Shown here one piece after another: positions 26,301-39,401 of a stretch of 64,000 nt of DNA (position 1 is the first letter of the stretch; each line of letters opens with the position of its first letter). Location: contig CP154956.1 of NCBI GenBank assembly GCA_039621445.1, positions 67,898,452 through 67,962,451 of the forward strand, given 5' to 3'. This DNA comes from Euglena gracilis. Taxonomy: Eukaryota > Euglenida > Euglenophyceae > Euglenales. The notes beneath the pieces are model-generated. The model did no database searches, had not been told where the DNA came from, and saw only the letters and a program-made list of their open reading frames with translations. The translations under genes were made by a program, and so were the position numbers.

Positions 26301-26346
26301 GGGCACCGCTGCCCGTGCGTCAGCACGGGCCGGGCACCGCTTGTCT
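26301..26346. repeat. Conserved junction box with hairpin (copy 3)
   Basis: Same block as at 1,835. Here it is followed directly by kinase sequence instead of the AT run and module, so the two contexts diverge exactly after GCTTGTCT. Confidence 0.85.
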
Positions 26347-26997
26347 GGAACAGAAGTCGCCGGCTTTTACGCGATTGACGAAAATGCCCATCATTGGTAT
26401 GGTTGGCATTCTGTCACACTTTGCACTGTGGTGGAAATGCAGTTCAATCCACAAGGGCTTCTGGACAACTTGGAGGCACCGAAAAAGCTCTGAAGCATGA
26501 GTATGACGACATCACCGAAAAATGGGAAGTGACAACCATTTTTGTTCGCCTCGATCCCACCGTCATTGCAGAGGTTTTCTTTCATCCTTTGGTCCATCGC
26601 AACGATTTTAACTTTTCAAGGGGACAAATCGCTTGGTTTACAACATCACCGATCTCTCTGCACCAAAAGGAAAACAAAGCAAGGTTGCAAAGGCAGCCAA
26701 AAGTTCCGCAGAAAGTGTGTTTGATCTTGTGAGGAGTAATGAACTATTCATCTATCTCAGCGCGTCAAGAAACGTTCAAGGCAGTGGTGATGCAAAAACG
26801 GTGTCAAAGGCTTGCAGAAAAATTCAATTCACTTGGAGCTCCTAAGAAGGTGAATTTCATTGACACCTGCATTGTGGAGTTTGTTCAACGCCCTGCTGAT
26901 CACACAGGAGGTACAGTGAATTACTTGTCTTTTTCCTCCTTTTCATCTCCAGGTCATCCAATCATGATTATGGAACCTCGTCTTGAAGGAACTTACA
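26347..26997 (+). pseudogene. Truncated alpha-kinase gene copy
   Basis: This is a near-exact copy of the kinase exons at 39,402-40,052. Likely exons are about 26,347-26,396 (uncertain), 26,443-26,573, 26,621-26,714, 26,761-26,910 and 26,953-26,997, separated by GT-AG introns of 46, 47, 46 and 42 nt. Visible motifs are an N-lobe stretch ending SKVAK (the family's ATP-binding lysine context) and PKKVNF followed by MIMEPRLEGTY, typical of the alpha-kinase (eEF2K/MHCK/TRPM7) fold. The sequence stops in the middle of the family's EGxYxKYNxN motif and runs into a filler of about 8 bases and then the repeat module. The whole C-lobe is missing, so it cannot encode an active kinase. No start region is seen: satellite lies immediately upstream. 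Confidence 0.85.
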
Positions 26998-27006
26998 TTA
27001 CATATT
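26998..27006. other. Breakpoint of the tandem duplication
   Basis: The kinase exon leaves homology with the right copy after AACTTACA. The next few bases, TTACATAT, match neither parent and partly repeat the preceding TTACA. Module sequence then begins at TCCGGACTAGG, which matches 16,134. Such a short filler with partial templating is what end-joining usually leaves. Confidence 0.8.
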
Positions 27007-28680
27007 CCGGACTAGGAATGCCGCCCCGAGGTGTAGGGGAGGGAAACCAAACGCCATTCCCAGGGGGGTGCGACCCGGACCGTTCGATCCGGCGTGGGAC
27101 GCTGATGCCGGTTTATTGGGTCAGATTCCGACGGGACCGCTGCCCGGCGGAGAAATTCGCATTTTACCGGTCCAAAATCTCGCCCGGGTGAATCCTAATT
27201 CATCGGCGAGCCGTAGGGGTTTTTCCCTGAGCAAAGTCAGGCAGTCTCAAATCCTCAAACCAATTCAATCAATCAAATCAATCAAATCAATCAATCAAAT
27301 CAATCAAATCAATCAATCAAATCAATCAATCAGATCAATCAGTCAATCAATCAATCTATCTATCAATCAATCCGTCAGTCAACCAGTCAATCAGTCAATC
27401 AGTCAGTCAGTCAGTCAGTCAATCCAATCAATCAATCTATCAATCAATCCGTCAGTCAACCAGTCAATCAGTCAGTCAGTCAGTCAGTCAATCCAATCAA
27501 TCTGCAGTAGTTCACAGTTGGTCCAGTTCACTGAAAGTCGATTTTGCAAAATTTGATTTTTTCGTCCTTTGCAGTGACAGGAAGCCAGGCTGCAGCCTGA
27601 GACCAGTTTTTTCTGATTCAGCCCCCCCAGTGAACCCCGGAAAACACCCCTGGTTGACCTGCCAAATTTCAAAGGTCGAAAAGATTTACCAATTTCGCGT
27701 TCTGGCAGTTTTGAGTAAATGATGCTCATTAAGGTTCATCTTTTGGTTGAGGAATGTGAGCCACAGGGATTTAGTGAAAAATGTTTCTTTCTCTCAGGCA
27801 ATTCATGAATGAGGCAATTTTTTTCTGTGAGTTGACTTTGAAATGCAAGGGACGAGTTGGACTTGAAGGGGGAAGATTTGGGTTTGGTGGAGGCATGTTA
27901 ATATCTTTCTTTTTGGTTTGGTTTTATTTCCTTTCCCCCACAGGACATTGAGATTGAGACAGAGTTGATTTGAATGGAAAGAGTTCAGTTGAATTTGAAT
28001 GGAAAGAAGTTTTGAGAATGACCAAGTGTTTTGAGCACCTGAAATGGCAGTGAAGCCAGTCAAAGGTGTGCCTTTTTTTTCATCTGAGAAGTCAGTTCAA
28101 GATGCTGAGAGGTTCCTTGACAAGCAACGATTCCACCTTAATTGGTTTGCGCGGCCCTGATTTTTCTGTTGTTCATGTTCTTGTGTGTTGGCCTTTAGTG
28201 TTTGAAATTGTCAACTTGGAAATTCAACACCCACAGGTTGAAATGTATTTTTTGGTTCCTCAACCTCAAAATCCCCAACTCCCCCTTTTTAAAGGCTTAA
28301 ATCATAAAAGTAAAAGCGATGAACTTTTTTTTGCCAAAGGCGGACAATTTTTCGGGCATTTGGGCCATTTGGGTTTTGGGTGAAACCTGGGTTTTCAACC
28401 CTGCAAAACCAGCAGCCGAAACGAACTTTTTTGGTTTCCTCGACCCCAAAAATCCTGGTTTGGAGCAAAAAACTGGGCCTGAACTCCCCAAGGGGGCCAA
28501 GTGACGCACTTTTTTTTGTTTTGGGGGGGGTCGTTCGTATAACAATTTTTCGTGCATTTTGTCCTGATTGGGTGAAAACTGGGCTGACAATTCTGCGAAA
28601 TCAGCAGCTCAGACCAACTTTTTTAAATTCCTCGATCCAGAAAACCCTGGGTTGGAGCAAAAAAAACAGGGTCTGAACGG
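27006..28680 (+). repeat. Non-satellite module with (CAAT)n, copy 3
   Basis: Third copy of the module. It lacks the junction box and AT run because the duplication breakpoint removed them. It differs from copy 2 by very few bases, for example the length of an A run near 28,660. Confidence 0.87.
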
Positions 28681-31600
28681 GTTTGATAAGCACGTTGCCC
28701 GGGGTAGTCAAGCACGTTGCATGGGTTCGTGCGTACGTTTCACGGGTTAGTTGAGCACGTAGCACGGGTTAAGTACCATGCACGGGTTAGTTAAGCACGT
28801 GGCTCGGGTTTGGTAAGCACGTTGCACGGGTTACGTAAGTACGTTGCATGGGTTAGTTAAGCAAGTTGCTCGGGTTTGGTCAGCACGTTGCACGGGTTTG
28901 GTAAGCACGCGACCCGGGTTTGGTCAACACGTTGCACGGGTTCGGTTAGCACGTTGCACGGGTTTGGTAAGCACGTTACACGGGTTAGGTATGTCCGAGG
29001 CATGGGCTAGATAATCACGTTGCATGGGTTTATACGCACGTTTCACGGGTTGGTTGAGCACGTAGCATGGGTTAATTACGTTGTACGGTTTAAGTTAGCA
29101 CGGGTTAGGTTAGCACGTTGCATGGGTTAGTTAAGCACGTTGCACGGGTTTGGTAAGCACGTTGCACGGGTTTGGTAAGCACGCGACCCGGGTTTGGTCA
29201 ACACGTTGCACGGGTTCGGTTAGCACGGGTTTGGTAAGCACGTTACACGGGTTAGGTATGTCCGAGGCATGGGCTAGATAATCACGTTGCATGGGTTTAT
29301 ACGCACGTTTCACGGGTTAGTAGGAGCAAACGTACGTTGCATGGGTGAGTTGGCACGTTGCATTGGATAGGTTAGCACGTTGCACGGGCTCGGTAAGCAC
29401 GTTGCACGGGTTAAGTAAGCACGTTGCACGGGTTAGGTAAGCTCGTAGCACGGGTTTGTTTAGGCGTGTCACGGGATTTGGTAAGCACGTGGCACGGGGT
29501 AGTAAAGCATGTTGCACGGGTTAGGTACGTTGCACGGGTTAGGTTAGCACGTTGGACGGGTTTGGTAGGCACGCGACCCGGGTTTGGTCAACACGTTGCA
29601 CGGGTTCGGTTAGCACGTTGCACGGGTTTGGTAAGCACGTTGCACGGGTTAGGTATGTCCGAGGCATGGGCTAGATAATCACGTTGCATGGGTTTATACG
29701 TACGTTTAACGGGTTAGTTGAGGACGTAGCACGGGTTAATTATGTCGTACGGTTTAAGTTAGCACGTTGCACGGGTTAGGTTAGCACGTTGCACGGGTTT
29801 GTTAAGGGCGTGTCACGGGTTTGGTAAGCACGTTGCTAGGGGTAGTTAAGCCCGTTGCACGGGTTAGGTACGTTGTACGGGTGAGTTAGCACGTTGCACG
29901 GGTTAGGTTAGCACGTTCCACGGGTTTGGTAAGCACGTTACACGGGTTTGGTAAGCACGTTGCATGGGTTAGGTAAGTACGTTGCATGGGTTAGTTAAGC
30001 ACGTTGCACGGGTTAGTACGTACGTTGGACGGGTTTGGTACGCACGCGACCCGGGTTAGGTAAGCACGTTGCACGGGTTAGGTTAGCACGTTGCACGGGT
30101 TTGGTAAGCACGTTGCACGGATTTGGTAAGCACGTTGCACGGGTTAGGTTAGTTAAGCACGTTGCACGGGGTTAATTAAGCACGTTGCATGGGTTAGTGC
30201 GTACGTTGCACGGGTTCGTTGAGCACGTAGCACGGGTTAACTACGTCGTACGGGTAAAGTAAGCACGTTGCACGGGTTAGGTAAGTTCGTAGCACGGGTT
30301 TGTTAAGCACGTGTCACGGGTTTGGTAAGCACGTTGCAAGGGGTAGTTAAGCACGTTGCACGGGTTAGGTACGTTGCACGGGTGAGTAAGCACGTTGCAC
30401 GAGTTAGGTTAGCACGTTGCACGGGTTAGGCAAGCACGTTGCACGGGTTTGTTAAGCACGTTGCACGGGTTACGTAAGTACGTTGCATGGGTTAGTTAAG
30501 CACGTTGCTCGGGTTTGGTCAGCACGTTGCACGGGTTTGGTAAGCACGCGACCCGGGTTTGGTCAACACGTTGCACGGGTTCGGTTAGCACGTTGCACGG
30601 GTTTGGTAAGCACGTTACACGGGTTAGGTATGTCCGAGGCATGGGCTAGATAATCACGTTGCATGGGTTTATACGCACGTTTCACGGGTTAGTTGAGCAC
30701 GTAGCATGGGTTAATTACGTTGTACGGTTTAAGTTAGCACGGGTTAGGTTAGCACGTTGCATGGGTTAGTTAAGCACGTTGCACGGGTTTGGTAAGCACG
30801 TTGCACGGGTTTGGTAAGCACGCGACCCGGGTTTGGTCAACACGTTGCACGGGTTCGGTTAGCACGGGTTTGGTAAGCACGTTACACGGGTTAGGTATGT
30901 CCGAGGCATGGGCTAGATAATCACGTTGCATGGGTTTATACGCACGTTTCACGGGTTAGTAGGAGCAAACGTACGTTGCATGGGTGAGTTGGCACGTTGC
31001 ATTGGATAGGTTAGCACGTTGCACGGGCTCGGTAAGCACGTTGCACGGGTTAAGTAAGCACGTTGCACGGGTTAGGTAAGCTCGTAGCACGGGTTTGTTT
31101 AGGCGTGTCACGGGATTTGGTAAGCACGTGGCACGGGGTAGTAAAGGCATGTTGCACGGGTTAGGTACGTTGCACGGGTTAGGTTAGCACGTTGGACGGG
31201 TTTGGTAGGCACGCGACCCGGGTTTGGTCAACACGTTGCACGGGTTCGGTTAGCACGTTGCACGGGTTTGGTAAGCACGTTGCACGGGTTAGGTATGTCC
31301 GAGGCATGGGCTAGATAATCACGTTGCATGGGTTTATACGTACGTTTAACGGGTTAGTTGAGGACGTAGCACGGGTTAATTATGTCGTACGGTTTAAGTT
31401 AGCACGTTGCACGGGTTAGGTTAGCACGTTGCACGGGTTTGTTAAGGGCGTGTCACGGGTTTGGTAAGCACGTTGCTAGGGGTAGTTAAGCCCGTTGCAC
31501 GGGTTAGGTACGTTGTACGGGTGAGTTAGCACGTTGCACGGGTTAGGTTAGCACGTTCCACGGGTTTGGTAAGCACGTTACACGGGTTTGGTAAGCACGT

Positions 31601-34600
31601 TGCATGGGTTAGGTAAGTACGTTGCATGGGTTAGTTAAGCACGTTGCACGGGTTAGTACGTACGTTGGACGGGTTTGGTACGCACGCGACCCGGGTTAGG
31701 TAAGCACGTTGCACGGGTTAGGTTAGCACGTTGCACGGGTTTGGTAAGCACGTTGCACGGATTTGGTAAGCACGTTGCACGGGTTAGGTTAGTTAAGCAC
31801 GTTGCACGGGGTTAATTAAGCACGTTGCATGGGTTAGTGCGTACGTTGCACGGGTTCGTTGAGCACGTAGCACGGGTTAACTACGTCGTACGGGTAAAGT
31901 AAGCACGTTGCACGGGTTAGGTAAGTTCGTAGCACGGGTTTGTTAAGCACGTGTCACGGGTTTGGTAAGCACGTTGCAAGGGGTAGTTAAGCACGTTGCA
32001 CGGGTTAGGTACGTTGCACGGGTGAGTAAGCACGTTGCACGAGTTAGGTTAGCACGTTGCACGGGTTAGGCAAGCACGTTGCACGGGTTTGTTAAGCACG
32101 TTGCACGGGTTACGTAAGTACGTTGCATGGGTTAGTTAAGCACGTTGCTCGGGTTTGGTCAGCACGTATCACGGGTTTGGTAAGCACGCGACCCGGGTTT
32201 GGTCAACACGTTGCACGGGTTCGGTTAGCACGTTGCACGGGTTTGGTAAGCACGTTACACGGGTTAGGTATGTCCGAGGCATGGGCTAGATAATCACGTT
32301 GCATGGGTTTATACGCACGTTTCACGGGTTAGTTGAGCACATAGCATGGGTTAATTACGTCGTACGGTTTAAGTTAGCACGGGTTAGGTAAGTACGTTGC
32401 ATGGGTTAGTTAAGCACGTTGCACGGGTTTGGTAAGCACGTTGCACGGGTTTGGTAAGCACGCGACCCGGGTTTGGTCAACACGTTGCACGGGTTCGGTT
32501 AGCACGGTTTGGTAAGCACGTTGCACGGGTTAGGTATGTCCGAGGCATGGGCTAGATAATCACGTTGCATGGGTTTATACGTACGTTTCACGGGTTAGTT
32601 GAGCACGTAGCATGGGTTAATTACGTCGTACGGTTTAAGTTAGCACGTTGCACGGGTTAGGTTAGCACGTTGCATGGGTTAGTTAAGCACGTTGCTCGGG
32701 TTTGGTCAGCACGTATCACGGGTTTGGTAAGCACGCGACCCGGGTTTGGTCAACACGTTGCACGGGTTCGGTTAGCACGTTGCACGGGTTTGGTAAGCAC
32801 GTTACACGGGTTAGGTATGTCCGAGGCATGGGCTAGATAATCACGTTGCATGGGTTTATACGCACGTTTCACGGGTTAGTTGAGCACATAGCATGGGTTA
32901 ATTACGTCGTACGGTTTAAGTTAGCACGGGTTAGGTAAGTACGTTGCATGGGTTAGTTAAGCACGTTGCACGGGTTTGGTAAGCACGTTGCACGGGTTTG
33001 GTAAGCACGCGACCCGGGTTTGGTCAACACGTTGCACGGGTTCGGTTAGCACGGTTTGGTAAGCACGTTACACGGGTTAGGTATGTCCGAGGCATGGGCT
33101 AGATAATCACGTTGCATGGGTTTATACGCACGTTTCACGGGTTAGTAGGAGCAAACGTACGTTGCATGGGTGAGTTGGCACGTTGCATTGGATAGGTTAG
33201 CACGTTGCACGGGCTCGGTAAGCACGTTGCACGGGTTAAGTAAGCACGTTGCACGGGTTAGGTAAGCTCGTAGCACGGGTTTGTTTAGGCGTGTCACGGG
33301 ATTTGGTAAGCACGTGGCACGGGGTAGTAAAGCATGTTGCACGGGTTAGGTACGTTGCACGGGTTAGGTTAGCACGTTGGACGGGTTTGGTAGGCACGCG
33401 ACCCGGGTTTGGTCAACACGTTGCACGGGTTCGGTTAGCACGTTGCACGGGTTTGGTAAGCACGTTGCACGGGTTAGGTATGTCCGAGGCATGGGCTAGA
33501 TAATCACGTTGCATGGGTTTATACGTACGTTTAACGGGTTAGTTGAGGACGTAGCACGGGTTAATTATGTCGTACGGTTTAAGTTAGCACGTTGCACGGG
33601 TTAGGTTAGCACGTTGCACGGGTTTGTTAAGGGCGTGTCACGGGTTTGGTAAGCACGTTGCTAGGGGTAGTTAAGCCCGTTGCACGGGTTAGGTACGTTG
33701 TACGGGTGAGTTAGCACGTTGCACGGGTTAGGTTAGCACGTTCCACGGGTTTGGTAAGCACGTTACACGGGTTTGGTAAGCACGTTGCATGGGTTAGGTA
33801 AGTACGTTGCATGGGTTAGTTAAGCACGTTGCACGGGTTAGTACGTACGTTGGACGGGTTTGGTACGCACGCGACCCGGGTTAGGTAAGCACGTTGCACG
33901 GGTTAGGTTAGCACGTTGCACGGGTTTGGTAAGCACGTTGCACGGATTTGGTAAGCACGTTGCACGGGTTAGGTTAGTTAAGCACGTTGCACGGGGTTAA
34001 TTAAGCACGTTGCATGGGTTAGTGCGTACGTTGCACGGGTTCGTTGAGCACGTAGCACGGGTTAACTACGTCGTACGGGTAAAGTAAGCACGTTGCACGG
34101 GTTAGGTAAGTTCGTAGCACGGGTTTGTTAAGCACGTGTCACGGGTTTGGTAAGCACGTTGCAAGGGGTAGTTAAGCACGTTGCACGGGTTAGGTACGTT
34201 GCACGGGTGAGTAAGCACGTTGCACGAGTTAGGTTAGCACGTTGCACGGGTTAGGCAAGCACGTTGCACGGGTTTGTTAAGCACGTTGCACGGGTTACGT
34301 AAGTACGTTGCATGGGTTAGTTAAGCACGTTGCTCGGGTTTGGTCAGCACGTATCACGGGTTTGGTAAGCACGCGACCCGGGTTTGGTCAACACGTTGCA
34401 CGGGTTCGGTTAGCACGTTGCACGGGTTTGGTAAGCACGTTACACGGGTTAGGTATGTCCGAGGCATGGGCTAGATAATCACGTTGCATGGGTTTATACG
34501 CACGTTTCACGGGTTAGTTGAGCACATAGCATGGGTTAATTACGTCGTACGGTTTAAGTTAGCACGGGTTAGGTAAGTACGTTGCATGGGTTAGTTAAGC

Positions 34601-34792
34601 ACGTTGCACGGGTTTGGTAAGCACGTTGCACGGGTTTGGTAAGCACGCGACCCGGGTTTGGTCAACACGTTGCACGGGTTCGGTTAGCACGGTTTGGTAA
34701 GCACGTTGCACGGGTTAGGTATGTCCGAGGCATGGGCTAGATAATCACGTTGTATGGGTTTATACGCACGTTTCACGGGTTAGTTGAGCACG
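28681..34792 (+). repeat. Satellite array with 1.64-kb and 2.19-kb higher-order repeats
   Basis: 22-bp satellite. Unit starts marked by GTAGGAGCAAACG are spaced 1,639 and then 2,186 bp. The longer spacing contains a duplicated sub-block of about 0.55 kb (about 32,140-33,060). No gene is seen. Confidence 0.92.
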
Positions 34793-35131
34793 GGCATTTT
34801 TCGGGCATTTGGGCCATTTGGGTTTTGGGTGAAACCTGGGTTTTCAACCCTGCAAAACCAGCAGCCGAAACGAACTTTTTTGGTTTCCTCGACCCCAAAA
34901 ATCCTGGTTTGGAGCAAAAAACTGGGCCTGAACTCCCCAAGGGGGCCAAGTGACGCACTTTTTTTTGTTTTGGGGGGGGTCGTTCGTATAACAATTTTTC
35001 GTGCATTTTGTCCTGATTGGGTGAAAACTGGGCTGACAATTCTGCGAAATCAGCAGCTCAGACCAACTTTTTTAAATTCCTCGATCCAGAAAACCCTGGG
35101 TTGGAGCAAAAAAAAACAGGGTCTGAACGGG
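34793..35131 (+). repeat. 3' fragment of the non-satellite module (second copy)
   Basis: Duplicate of 21,741-22,075 with the same abrupt satellite junction. Confidence 0.9.
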
Positions 35132-38100
35132 TTTGATAAGCACGTTGCCCGGGGTAGTCAAGCACGTTGCATGGGTTCGTGCGTACGTTTCACGGGTTAG
35201 TTGAGCACGTAGCACGGGTTAAGTACCATGCACGGGTTAGTTAAGCACGTGGCTCGGGTTTGGTAAGCACGTTGCACGGGTTACGTAAGTACGTTGCATG
35301 GGTTAGTTAAGCAAGTTGCTCGGGTTTGGTCCGCACGTTGCACGGGTTTGGTAAGCACGCGACCCGGGTTTGGTCAACACGTTGCACGGGTTCGGTTAGC
35401 ACGTTGCACGGGTTTGGTAAGCACGTTACACGGGTTAGGTATGTCCGAGGCATGGGCTAGATAATCACGTTGCATGGGTTTATACGCACGTTTCACGGGT
35501 TGGTTGAGCACGTAGCATGGGTTAATTACGTTGTACGGTTTAAGTTAGCACGGGTTAGGTTAGCACGTTGCATGGGTTAGTTAAGCACGTTGCACGGGTT
35601 TGGTAAGCACGTTGCACGGGTTTGGTAAGCACGCGACCCGGGTTTGGTCAACACGTTGCACGGGTTCGGTTAGCACGGGTTTGGTAAGCACGTTACACGG
35701 GTTAGGTATGTCCGAGGCATGGGCTAGATAATCACGTTGCATGGGTTTATACGCACGTTTCACGGGTTAGTAGGAGCAAACGTACGTTGCATGGGTGAGT
35801 TGGCACGTTGCATTGGATAGGTTAGCACGTTGCACGGGCTCGGTAAGCACGTTGCACGGGTTAAGTAAGCACGTTGCACGGGTTAGGTAAGCTCGTAGCA
35901 CGGGTTTGTTTAGGCGTGTCACGGGATTTGGTAAGCACGTGGCACGGGGTAGTAAAGCATGTTGCACGGGTTAGGTACGTTGCACGGGTTAGGTTAGCAC
36001 GTTGGACGGGTTTGGTAGGCACGCGACCCGGGTTTGGTCAACACGTTGCACGGGTTCGGTTAGCACGTTGCACGGGTTTGGTAAGCACGTTGCACGGGTT
36101 AGGTATGTCCGAGGCATGGGCTAGATAATCACGTTGCATGGGTTTATACGTACGTTTAACGGGTTAGTTGAGGACGTAGCACGGGTTAATTATGTCGTAC
36201 GGTTTAAGTTAGCACGTTGCACGGGTTAGGTTAGCACGTTGCACGGGTTTGTTAAGGGCGTGTCACGGGTTTGGTAAGCACGTTGCTAGGGGTAGTTAAG
36301 CCCGTTGCACGGGTTAGGTACGTTGTACGGGTGAGTTAGCACGTTGCACGGGTTAGGTTAGCACGTTCCACGGGTTTGGTAAGCACGTTACACGGGTTTG
36401 GTAAGCACGTTGCATGGGTTAGGTAAGTACGTTGCATGGGATAGTTAAGCACGTTGCACGGGTTAGTACGTACGTTGGACGGGTTTGGTACGCACGCGAC
36501 CCGGGTTAGGTAAGCACGTTGCACGGGTTAGGTTAGCACGTTGCACGGGTTTGGTAAGCACGTTGCACGGATTTGGTAAGCACGTTGCACGGGTTAGGTT
36601 AGTTAAGCACGTTGCACGGGGTTAATTAAGCACGTTGCATGGGTTAGTGCGTACGTTGCACGGGTTCGTTGAGCACGTAGCACGGGTTAACTACGTCGTA
36701 CGGGTAAAGTAAGCACGTTGCACGGGTTAGGTAAGTTCGTAGCACGGGTTTGTTAAGCACGTGTCACGGGTTTGGTAAGCACGTTGCAAGGGGTAGTTAA
36801 GCACGTTGCACGGGTTAGGTACGTTGCACGGGTGAGTAAGCACGTTGCACGAGTTAGGTTAGCACGTTGCACGGGTTAGGCAAGCACGTTGCACGGGTTT
36901 GTTAAGCACGTTGCACGGGTTACGTAAGTACGTTGCATGGGTTAGTTAAGCACGTTGCTCGGGTTTGGTCAGCACGTTGCACGGGTTTGGTAAGCACGCG
37001 ACCCGGGTTTGGTCAACACGTTGCACGGGTTCGGTTAGCACGTTGCACGGGTTTGGTAAGCACGTTACACGGGTTAGGTATGTCCGAGGCATGGGCTAGA
37101 TAATCACGTTGCATGGGTTTATACGCACGTTTCACGGGTTAGTTGAGCACATAGCATGGGTTAGTTACGTCGTACGCTTTAAGTTAGCACGGGTTAGGTA
37201 AGTACGTTGCATGGGTTAGTTAAGCACGTTGCACGGGTTTGGTAAGCACGTTGCACGGGTTTGGTAAGCACGCGACCCGGGTTTGGTCAACACGTTGCAC
37301 GGGTTCGGTTAGCACGGTTTGGTAAGCACGTTGCACGGGTTAGGTATGTCCGAGGCATGGGCTAGATAATCACGTTGTATGGGTTTATACGCACGTTTCA
37401 CGGGTTAGTTGAGCACGTAGCATGGGTTAATTACGTCGTACGGTTTAAGTTAGCACGTTGCACGGGTTAGGTAAGTTCGTAGCACGGGTTTGTTAAGGAC
37501 GTGTCACGGGTTTGGTAAGCACGTTGCCAGGGGTAGTTAAGCACGTTGCACGGGTTAGGTACGTTGAACGGGTGAGTAAGCACGTTGCACGGGTTAGGTA
37601 AGCACGTTGCACGGGTTTGGCAAGCACGTTGCACGGGTTAGGTTAGCACGTTGCACGGGTTAGGTAAGCACGCTACGCGGGTTAGGTAAGCACGTTGGAC
37701 GGGTTTGGTAAGCACGCGACCCGGGGTTGGTCAACACGTTGCACGGGTTAGGTTAGCACGTTACACGGGTTGGGTAAGCACGTTACACGGGTTAGGTAGG
37801 TCCGAGGCATGGGCTAGCTAAGCACGTTGCATGGGTTAATTAAGCACGTTGCATGGGTTAGTTAAGCACGTTGCACGGGTTTGGTAAGCACGTTGCACGG
37901 GTTTGGTAAGCACGCGACCCGGGTTTGGTCAACACGTTGCACGGGTTCGGTTAGCACGGTTTGGTAAGCACGTTGCACGGGTTAGGTATGTCCGAGGCAT
38001 GGGCTAGATAACCACGTTGTATGGGTTTATACGCACGTTTCACGGGTTAGTTGAGCACGTAGCATGGGTTAATTACGTCGTACGGTAGTTTGCACGTTGC

Positions 38101-39345
38101 ACGGGTTAGGTAAGTTCGTAGCACGGGTTTGTTAAGGACGTGTCACGGGTTTGGTAAGCACGTTGCCAGGGGTAGTCAAGCACGTTGCACGGGTTAGGTA
38201 CGTTGAACGGGTGAGTAAGCACGTTGCACGGGTTAGGTAAGCACGTTGCACGGGTTTGGCAAGCACGTTGCACGGGTTAGGTTAGCACGTTGCACAGGTT
38301 AAGTAAGCACGTTACGCGGGTTAGGTAAGCACGTTGGACGGGTTTGGTAAGCACGCGACCCGGGGTTGGTCAACACGTTGCACGGGTTAGGTTAGCACGT
38401 TACACGGGTTGAGTAAGCACGTTACACGGGTTAGGTAGGTCCGAGGCATGGGCTAGCTAAGCACGTTGCATGGGTTAATTAAGCACGTTGCATGGGTTAA
38501 TACGTACGTTTCACGGGTTAGTTGAGCACGTAGTACGGGTTAAGTGTGTTGTACGGGTTAAGTTAGCACGTTGCACAGGTTAGGTCAGCACGTTTCACGG
38601 GTTAGGTAAGCACGCTACACGGGTTTGGTAAGCACGTGGCACGGGTTAGTTAAGCACGTTGCACGGGTTAGGTACGTTGCACGGGGGGAGTAAGCACTTT
38701 GCACGGGTTAGGTTTGCACTATGGATGGGTTAGGCAAGCACGTAGGCAAGCAGGTGTTAGTTTTGCCCGTTGCAATGGTTTTGCAAGCACGTGAGCCGGG
38801 TTTGGTGAGCACGTTGCAGGGGTTAGGCAAGCACGTTCCATGGGTTAGTAAAGCACATTGCATGGGTTCGGTAAGTTGCGCGGGTTTGGAAGGGGTTTGA
38901 TAAGCCCGTTGCACGTCTTAGGTAAAGACGTTTTTGTGGGTTAGAGAACGTTGCAGGGGTCAGGTGAGCACGTTGCACAGGTTAGATAAGCAGGTTTCAC
39001 GGGTTAGGTAAGCATGGGTTTGGTAGAGACGTTTTTTGGTTCAGGTGAATTCGTGGCACGGGTTACGTAAGCAAGTTTTCGGGGTTAGGTAAGAACTTTG
39101 ACGGGGTATGTGAGGACGTTGCGCAGGTTAGGTAAGCACGTTGCACGGGTTAGTTGGGCACGTTGTATGGGTTAGGTAAGCACGTTGCATGGTTTCGGTA
39201 AGCACGTTGCACGGGTTCGGAAGCACGTTGCACAAGTTTGGTAAGCACGTTGCATGGGTTAGGTAAAGAATTGCACGGGTTTGGTAAACATGTTGTATGG
39301 TTTAGGTGAGTGCGGTTAGGTGAGCACTTTTTGCTTTCTTTTGTG
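35132..39345 (+). repeat. Satellite array, right part of duplication copy 2
   Basis: Collinear with 22,076-26,290. It ends in the terminal sub-block and the fourth junction box (39,356-39,401). A G run at about 38,690 is longer by one base than in the left copy. Confidence 0.92.
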
Positions 39346-39401
39346 AGCACCTTCTGGGCACCGCTGCCCGTGCGTCAGCACGGGCCGGGCACCGCTTGTC
39401 T

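Larger units (their letters stand above)
16134..26997 (+). repeat. Large tandem duplication, left copy (10.9 kb)
   Basis: This block repeats at 27,006 to about 40,052 in the same orientation. Landmarks in the left part are offset by 10,871-10,872 bases (16,196 to 27,068; 18,260 to 29,131). Landmarks in the right part are offset by 13,054-13,057 (20,085 to 33,142; 26,347 to 39,402). The difference of about 2.18 kb is one extra satellite unit in the right copy. The copies differ by only scattered bases, so the event looks recent, or is maintained by conversion. An assembly duplication should also be considered. Confidence 0.88.

Noticed and set aside
274-39350. Many 60-85-residue open frames with CNVLT, LTRATC, KPVQRAYLT or HVARVR repeats on both strands within the satellite
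   Set aside because: They are translations of the 22-bp repeat. The 22-residue protein period, presence on both strands and copying with each higher-order unit explain them without coding function.
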